From positions 1-64,000 of the forward strand of contig CAMWUN010000005.1 of assembly GCA_947177425.1 (NCBI GenBank): a stretch of DNA of 64,000 bases, read 5' to 3'. The stretch is from an uncultured bacterium. Its GTDB lineage: Bacteria; Bacillota; Clostridia; Lachnospirales; Lachnospiraceae. The translations under genes and the position numbers were made by a program. Under the pieces are notes generated by a model. The model had not been told where the DNA came from, made no database searches, and saw only the letters and a list, made by a program, of their open reading frames with translations. Below, in pieces: positions 58,439 through 64,000 of the stretch; the first letter of the stretch is position 1, and each line of letters starts with the position of its first letter.

Positions 58439-60328
58439 TTATATAATCTTAAGTTCCTTCCCGTCCCATATGATATGGACAGTCTTATCTCCCACCGGAA
58501 GAATGCAGTCCAGAGTGTCAAAATACTCCAGATGGGGATGAACCACATATTCTCCCCTGACAGGGTCTGTAATTTCCAGCCCCACGAAATATCTTGCCAG
58601 CAGGTAAATGGGGCTTGCCGACCATGCATGGCACAGGCTTTTGCCGAACTTATCGCCATACATGTCATACTGTTCTTCCTCCGGCACATCAGGGTCATAT
58701 TCCTCCCAAAACGTTACTGCCCCCTGTTCCAGCATGCCGCCCCAGTATTCCCGGATACGCACCAGTACCTCTTCCAGATATCCCATTTTACACAGAGCAT
58801 CCATCTCATAAAATTTAAAGTAGGGGGTGGTAATCCGGGCAATACCGTCATTAAAGAGCACATTTTCTGCAATCCGCTCCTTCTGTCCCTTATCCGCTAT
58901 GTCAAACAATACCGCAAAAATATTTGCATGCCTGGTGACATGCTTTTTCCCGGAAGCAAAAGAATCTATATAAGCGCCTTTACTGCTGTCCCAATAGAAC
59001 TCGTTAATATTCTTTTTAAGCAATTCATATTTTTCCTGATATCCGTCAGATATGGCGCTGTCCTTCCCCAGCCGCCGGCACAGCACAGCCATAGTTCTGA
59101 AACATTCGGCATAAAGCATCTGTACTGCACACAGCGCTCCTTCTTTATCCAGATCCGCCCAGTCGATAAATATCCAGTCCCCCTGCCGGCCTGTCAGGAA
59201 TCCGTGCTCATCCCTCTGGCCTTCGCAAAAAGCCATCAGTGACTGCATCTTTGGATATATCTGCTCTATAAACGGCAAATCCCCATAGGCTTCATAATGT
59301 ATTTTGATACTCAAAATCCAATAGAGTGTGTAGTCCAGAATGGTATTTATATGTGTCGTCATGGGATCGTTTCCCCTAAGGGCAAGCAGCGTGCGGCGGT
59401 TAATATCCCTGTCTGACATCAGGTATTGGTTGACGAAAAAACTCTGGTATGCATCGCCGCCCCAAATCCATTTGTCCCTCTTAATCCCGTCAATAAAAAA
59501 GATACCGCTGCACAATTTAAATGTATGTTCCGCAACCGACCAGATTTGGTTTACCAGCCCGTCACTGCTGCAAAACTGTGCTTTTACAGGGATATCAACA
59601 TATTGGTGGATTGCTTTTACCTCAAGTTCTTTCTCTTGGCAGTCCGGTATAAATGCATAGCGCACCGCACATCTGGGGCATCTTCCGGTCCTGGCATCCG
59701 GTATCCAACTGTAATAGCAGTGCTCCCTGTCCAGTGCCTCCTCCCTGGATTCCCCACAGCAGACTCTTAAAGGACGGTATCCCTTTTTATCCTTTATCTC
59801 AAGAACCGCTGTCAGTTCTGTCTCAAATTCATACAACAGGCCGCCGCCACAGGCTTCCACTGATACAGGCAGGTATACGTCCTCGCTGTAATCCCAGCAG
59901 GAAGGATTCTGGTTCTCATCCGTAAAATATCTGCTATATCCGGCCTTCACCGGAGGATTCCCATAGTCCTCCACCTGCCAGGTTCCGTCCGAATAAATCA
60001 CCTCGCCTTTTACATAGATGCTGGGAAAGGTTTCAATGCAGCCTGCATGAACCGAAATTTTTATTTTTCCCGGGCCGCAGACGATTTTCTCCCCAAAGGG
60101 ATATTTTTTATCCCCGGCAAGCACATATCCCACTGCCCCGGAATATACGCAGAAAGCCGTTTCCCTCTCCAGATAATATTCCCTCCGGAACGCAACACGG
60201 TTCCGGAACCCTTCGCTTTTCCAGAAAGCCGGCCATCCGTATCCCCGTTCAATACGGCTGAAATTCTGCTTCATGGCATGATATAGTTCAAAGTCCCCAA
60301 AATACCAAATCCAGTAACAAGTATTCAT
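58439..60328 (-). CDS. Alpha-L-rhamnosidase-like six-hairpin glycosidase (GH78-type)
   Basis: 630-aa ORF; KRDKWIWGGDAYQSFFVNQYLM, FWEEYDPDVPEEEQYDMYGDKFGKSLCHAWSASPIYLL. Confidence 0.78.
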   Translation of the reverse strand: MNTCYWIWYFGDFELYHAMKQNFSRIERGYGWPAFWKSEGFRNRVAFRREYYLERETAFCVYSGAVGYVLAGDKKYPFGEKIVCGPGKIKISVHAGCIETFPSIYVKGEVIYSDGTWQVEDYGNPPVKAGYSRYFTDENQNPSCWDYSEDVYLPVSVEACGGGLLYEFETELTAVLEIKDKKGYRPLRVCCGESREEALDREHCYYSWIPDARTGRCPRCAVRYAFIPDCQEKELEVKAIHQYVDIPVKAQFCSSDGLVNQIWSVAEHTFKLCSGIFFIDGIKRDKWIWGGDAYQSFFVNQYLMSDRDINRRTLLALRGNDPMTTHINTILDYTLYWILSIKIHYEAYGDLPFIEQIYPKMQSLMAFCEGQRDEHGFLTGRQGDWIFIDWADLDKEGALCAVQMLYAECFRTMAVLCRRLGKDSAISDGYQEKYELLKKNINEFYWDSSKGAYIDSFASGKKHVTRHANIFAVLFDIADKGQKERIAENVLFNDGIARITTPYFKFYEMDALCKMGYLEEVLVRIREYWGGMLEQGAVTFWEEYDPDVPEEEQYDMYGDKFGKSLCHAWSASPIYLLARYFVGLEITDPVRGEYVVHPHLEYFDTLDCILPVGDKTVHIIWDGKELKII

Positions 60329-60405
60329 ACACCAGTTTCCTCCCACGAACTGTTGCTTCTTAACCTAATACTATTGCCTGTCCATATTACAGGTACTGCA
60401 AAACA

Positions 60406-61230
60406 CTATATGGTTTCCAGTCCCACATCCATGCTTCCCGAACGGAATCCCTCCAGATCCAGGGTTACATAAACATATCCTAATTCTTTCAGACAGGAGA
60501 CAATTTCATGCTTCCGCTTTACCACTTCTCCCAATGCATCCCCGTCCACTTCGATTCTTGCTATGGTTCCGTGGACTCTGATTCTCACATTTTTAAAGCC
60601 AAGGCCCTTAAGATACGTCTCGCCCCTTTCTACCCGCTCCATATCCTTGTAGGACAGGGCTGTTCCGTATGGAAATCTTGTGGCAAGACAGGGCATGGAA
60701 GGTTTGGACGCCGTCTCAATCCCGTACTCTGAGGCAAGTTTTCTGACTTCCTTCTTGGTAAGGGCCGCTTCCGCTAAGGGGCTGATGATTTGAAGTTCCC
60801 GCAAAGCCCTGATTCCCGGCCTGTATACATGAAGGTCATCCTCATTGGTTCCCTCTAAAATAATGCTGATTCCAAGTTCCGCCGCTTTCTCCTTTATTTG
60901 GGTAAAAAGATGTCTCTTACACAGGTAACAGCGTTCCGGCGGATTGCCCATAATACCCGCTTCATTCAGCTCGTCTATGGCAATCACTATATGCCCGGCT
61001 TTCATCCTCTGGCAGATTCTCTTTGCTTCCTCTATCTCTCCCATAGGGTGCAGCATGGTCTGCATGGTGACGGCGTATACCTGTGTCCCCCTCTCCCCTG
61101 CCATGTCGCAGGCAATTTTGAGGAGAAGACTGCTGTCAACGCCCCCCGAAAAAGCAACCATCATATCCTGCCCGGCATATTCCCACATTTTTTTTAAAAG
61201 TTTTTCCTTTTTTATCTGCAAATCACACAT
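60406..61230 (-). CDS. larE: ATP-dependent sacrificial sulfur transferase LarE
   Basis: PP-loop VAFSGGVDSSLLLKIA; PPERCYLCKRHLF; SMPCLATRFPYG; next to larC/larB. Confidence 0.9.
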   Translation of the reverse strand: MCDLQIKKEKLLKKMWEYAGQDMMVAFSGGVDSSLLLKIACDMAGERGTQVYAVTMQTMLHPMGEIEEAKRICQRMKAGHIVIAIDELNEAGIMGNPPERCYLCKRHLFTQIKEKAAELGISIILEGTNEDDLHVYRPGIRALRELQIISPLAEAALTKKEVRKLASEYGIETASKPSMPCLATRFPYGTALSYKDMERVERGETYLKGLGFKNVRIRVHGTIARIEVDGDALGEVVKRKHEIVSCLKELGYVYVTLDLEGFRSGSMDVGLETI

Positions 61231-61287
61231 ACGTTCTCCCTGTCATATCTCTATTGTTTGTGCTGTCAGACCGCTCTCTGCCTGACT

Positions 61288-62700
61288 TTATACTGTATGC
61301 CTGAAAGCATCCATTATCTGTCCCAAGGTGCAGCCCTTTTCTTTTGCCAGCTCCACAACACTATCATATTCCGGGTAACACCTCACCTGTCCGTCCGGCA
61401 GGGTACATTTCTTCACCTTAAGTTCCCGCCCGTCAATCATAATGCTTCCGCTTTTCCTTGGCAGGATCGTGCGTTCCATCTTCATGCGCCGGATTCCTAT
61501 CGTAGTGGTCTCCTCAAAAATAATCTGTTCCAGCTTTCCAATACTGCTTTCATCACAGATAACCGTCAGTTCATATGCAGGACGGTTCTTTTTCATATAG
61601 ACAGGAATAAAGTGTGCATCCCTGGCCCCTGCTTCCAGCAGCCGTTCCATTACATAGCCCAAAATTTCCCCAGTACAGTCATCAATATTGGTTTCAAGTT
61701 TATAGATAACATCTTCCCGGTTGTCTTCCCCGGCGCAATCTTCCGGCTCTATCAGTATTGCCCGAAGCAGGCTGGGTCTTTCATAACTGCGTTTTCCTGC
61801 GCCCATCCCCGTTTTCACTATTTTAAACTGTTCCGGGAGCCTTGACGATGTCATTACCGCCGCCGCAATTGCCGCCCCTGTGGGCGTTACCAGCTCCCCC
61901 TTCACTTCCGTAATTCTGACCGGAAGCTGGCAGGCTTCCATAATATTCACCACCGCCGGAACCGGAACCGGGAGAATCCCGTGCTGACACCTAACCGTTC
62001 CCGTTCCTTCACACACAAAAGGCACTATCACTTCTGTAATGTCCAGATTGTCCAGACATACTGCCACTGCAACAATATCCACAATGGAGTCCACTGCTCC
62101 TACTTCGTGAAAATGCACCTGCTCCATGGATACCCCATGGGCCTTTGCCTCTGCTCTGGCCAGTATGTGGAAAATTCTGGCTGCAGTGTCCTTTGCGCGA
62201 GCCGTTATCTTTGCTTTATCTATGATATCCAGAATTTCCGGCAGTCCCCTGTGCTCATGAGGATGCTCGTGGACATGCTGCTTTACCTCACCATGATAGT
62301 GATGTTCATGACCGTGTGCTTCCGCTTCTCCATGATGGCTGCGTTCATGGCCATGTCCTATCGCTTCTCCATGATGGCTGTGTTCATGGTCATGTCCTAT
62401 CTCTTCTCCATGATGATTCTCATGTCCTTCCCCGCCGTGTAGATGCCCATGGTCATGACCATGCAGATAGGTCATGTCGTGGTCATGGTTTTCGTGGGAC
62501 GTATCCAGCTTCACAAGAAAATCACACACATCAAGCCCTGCTTTTTTTACCCTGGTTATTTCAACCGAAAATCCCTTTACCGGAAGACTGTCCAATGCAT
62601 CCCCAAGAACCTGCTTATCCGCTCCAATATCCAGCAGGGCCGCTACTGCCATATCGCCGCTGATTCCCGAATTGCATTCCAGATATAATGTCTTTCCCAC
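61288..62700 (-). CDS. larC: Nickel-pincer cofactor biosynthesis protein LarC (single ORF, His-rich insert)
   Basis: LYLECNSGISGDMAVAALLDIGAD; VHFHEVGAVDSIVDIV; single uninterrupted frame. Confidence 0.92.
   Translation of the reverse strand: MGKTLYLECNSGISGDMAVAALLDIGADKQVLGDALDSLPVKGFSVEITRVKKAGLDVCDFLVKLDTSHENHDHDMTYLHGHDHGHLHGGEGHENHHGEEIGHDHEHSHHGEAIGHGHERSHHGEAEAHGHEHHYHGEVKQHVHEHPHEHRGLPEILDIIDKAKITARAKDTAARIFHILARAEAKAHGVSMEQVHFHEVGAVDSIVDIVAVAVCLDNLDITEVIVPFVCEGTGTVRCQHGILPVPVPAVVNIMEACQLPVRITEVKGELVTPTGAAIAAAVMTSSRLPEQFKIVKTGMGAGKRSYERPSLLRAILIEPEDCAGEDNREDVIYKLETNIDDCTGEILGYVMERLLEAGARDAHFIPVYMKKNRPAYELTVICDESSIGKLEQIIFEETTTIGIRRMKMERTILPRKSGSIMIDGRELKVKKCTLPDGQVRCYPEYDSVVELAKEKGCTLGQIMDAFRHTV
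62260..62415 (-). repeat. Four tandem 39-bp units encoding a His-rich 13-aa repeat in LarC
   Basis: HHGEEIGHDHEHS / HHGEAIGHGHERS / HHGEAEAHGHEHH / YHGEVKQHVHEHP. Confidence 0.85.
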
Positions 62701-62703
62701 CCT

Positions 62704-63474
62704 TTATTCTCCTTCCTGTCTGCATCCCAGCCTGTTAATCTGGGTTGCAATATATCCGGCTCCGTAGCCATTGTCAATATTTACCACTGCAATGCCGTTG
62801 GCACAGGAGTTAATCATGGTCAGCAACGCAGAAAGCCCATGCATACTTGCCCCGTACCCCACAGAGGTCGGCACGGCAATCACCGGCCTGCTCACCAGCC
62901 CACCGATTACACTGGCCAGAGCGCCTTCCATGCCTGCCACTGCCACCACACAGTTGGCCCCCTGTATGGTATCTATCCGGGAAAGAAGCCTGTGCAGGCC
63001 ACTGACTCCCACATCATAAATCCGCTCTACATAAGAGCCGAAATACTCCGCTGTCTGAGCCGCCTCCTCCGCTACCGGAATATCCGCCGTACCGGCTGTG
63101 CACACTGCAATCTTTCCATATCTGACTTTGCCCGGCTTTTCCAGTTTCAATATACGGGATGTCCTGTCATAAGACACTTCAGAAAGAACGGCTTTAACCA
63201 GCCGGAACTGACGTTCGTCCGCTCTGGTTCCGAATACTTCCCCATTTCTCTCAAACAGCTTCTGGTAAATGGACACCAGATATTCGTCCTGCTTTCCGCT
63301 GCAATAAACCACCTCCGGGAATCCTGAACGAATCTCCCTGTGAGTGTCCAGCTTCGCATAACCCAGCTCCTCAAAAGGCTGCTTTCTGAAATATTTTTCC
63401 GCTTCCTCCACAGTTATGCTTCCTGCTTTTACCTGTTCCAATACTTCTCTTGCTTCCAACCAGGCATCCTCCAT
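62704..63474 (-). CDS. larB: Nickel-pincer cofactor biosynthesis protein LarB
   Basis: FPEVVYCSGKQDEYLVSIY, TAGTADIPVAEEAAQTAEYFG, VVAVAGMEGALASVIGGL, VPTSVGYGAS. Confidence 0.92.
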   Translation of the reverse strand: MEDAWLEAREVLEQVKAGSITVEEAEKYFRKQPFEELGYAKLDTHREIRSGFPEVVYCSGKQDEYLVSIYQKLFERNGEVFGTRADERQFRLVKAVLSEVSYDRTSRILKLEKPGKVRYGKIAVCTAGTADIPVAEEAAQTAEYFGSYVERIYDVGVSGLHRLLSRIDTIQGANCVVAVAGMEGALASVIGGLVSRPVIAVPTSVGYGASMHGLSALLTMINSCANGIAVVNIDNGYGAGYIATQINRLGCRQEGE

Positions 63475-63566
63475 CCTATTCCTAAACCTTATTATTTTGC
63501 AATCTGCTATTTATACTTGTAGTGAGTTACAAAAATTTTTGTTTTTGGCGTTCGCTATATATGATT

Positions 63567-64000
63567 TTAAATGTATTGACGCTGCATGCTAAGAGGCAGT
63601 TCCAGCCCATTTGCCTCCAGAAGTTCCTTATCCATTAGTATTTCCCTGGTTTTTCCGTCTTTTATTACCCTGCCGTCTGAAAGAAGGATTGTCCTTTCGC
63701 AGATATCCCACACCATATCCAGGTCATGGGATGCAATCACTTTTGTCTCCTTTATTCCATTCAGAATATGAATCAATGTGCGCCTGTTCTTGGGATCCAG
63801 GGCGATGGACGGCTCGTCCAAAAGCATCACTTCCGGCTCTAAAGACAATATGGTGGCAATAGATGCCAGCTTCTTCTGCCCTCCCGACATCCTGTAAATC
63901 TGCCTGTCCTTTAAGCCCTCTATATGCATCTTCCGAAGGGCTTCCATAACCCTTCCTTCCACTTCTTCCTCTGTATACCCATAATTTCTGGGGCCGAAAG
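63567..64000 (-). CDS. ABC transporter ATP-binding protein (CbiO/ECF-like), N-terminus beyond window
   Basis: YRMSGGQKKLASIATILSLEPEVMLLDEPSIALDP; frame stays open to the window edge (FGPRNYGYTEEEVEGRV). Confidence 0.85.
   Translation of the reverse strand, partial: FGPRNYGYTEEEVEGRVMEALRKMHIEGLKDRQIYRMSGGQKKLASIATILSLEPEVMLLDEPSIALDPKNRRTLIHILNGIKETKVIASHDLDMVWDICERTILLSDGRVIKDGKTREILMDKELLEANGLELPLSMQRQYI

Noticed and set aside
61258-61845. 195-aa plus-strand ORF opposite larC
   Set aside because: Antisense to clearly conserved LarC; no family motifs.
62260-62415. Possible CRISPR-like array from the 39-bp periodicity
   Set aside because: Repeats are contiguous without spacers and encode an in-frame His-rich peptide in LarC.

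Overview
This 64 kb window looks like a chromosomal segment from a Lachnospiraceae-type Firmicute. That assignment is inferred from gene content and sequence style; there is no rRNA to confirm it. The left third is mostly housekeeping: a leucine-rich-repeat / MoxR-ATPase / VWA operon, dCMP deaminase, an MraY-like transferase, RNase H, 3-methyladenine glycosylase, tRNA-Gly(CCC), argS, queH and purA. It also holds an AraC/esterase/GPH/Nif3-like cluster and a low-GC PadR/hydrolase pair. From about 21.5 to 60.3 kb lies a large plant-glycan utilisation region: GH3 x3, GH78-like x3, GH2, GH39, GH43, several esterases, an ABC sugar importer with a YesMN-type two-component system, AraC regulators and a GPH transporter. 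The right edge carries larB/larC/larE (nickel-pincer cofactor synthesis) with an ABC ATPase running off the window. The most interesting signals are non-coding or short: (1) a ~430-470 bp locus present twice, encoding a nearly identical 61-aa protein of unknown function with conserved upstream DNA and terminator, flanking the ABC/two-component/GH39 block as direct repeats; (2) a 21-bp-period TTTTGAC tandem motif at both small-protein loci and upstream of GH39; (3) an ungapped 62-bp promoter block shared by two distant glycan genes, with identical spacing to a -35/-10 pair; (4) a dispersed ~29 bp intergenic repeat and a related hairpin element; (5) a MerR/TipAS regulator with an in-frame internal deletion but an intact 19-bp-spacer operator; (6) a PadR autoregulatory palindrome centred on the -10 box; (7) a cysteine-containing 51-aa ORF overlapping the start of an AraC gene. 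No CRISPR array, prophage, transposase or rRNA was recognised.
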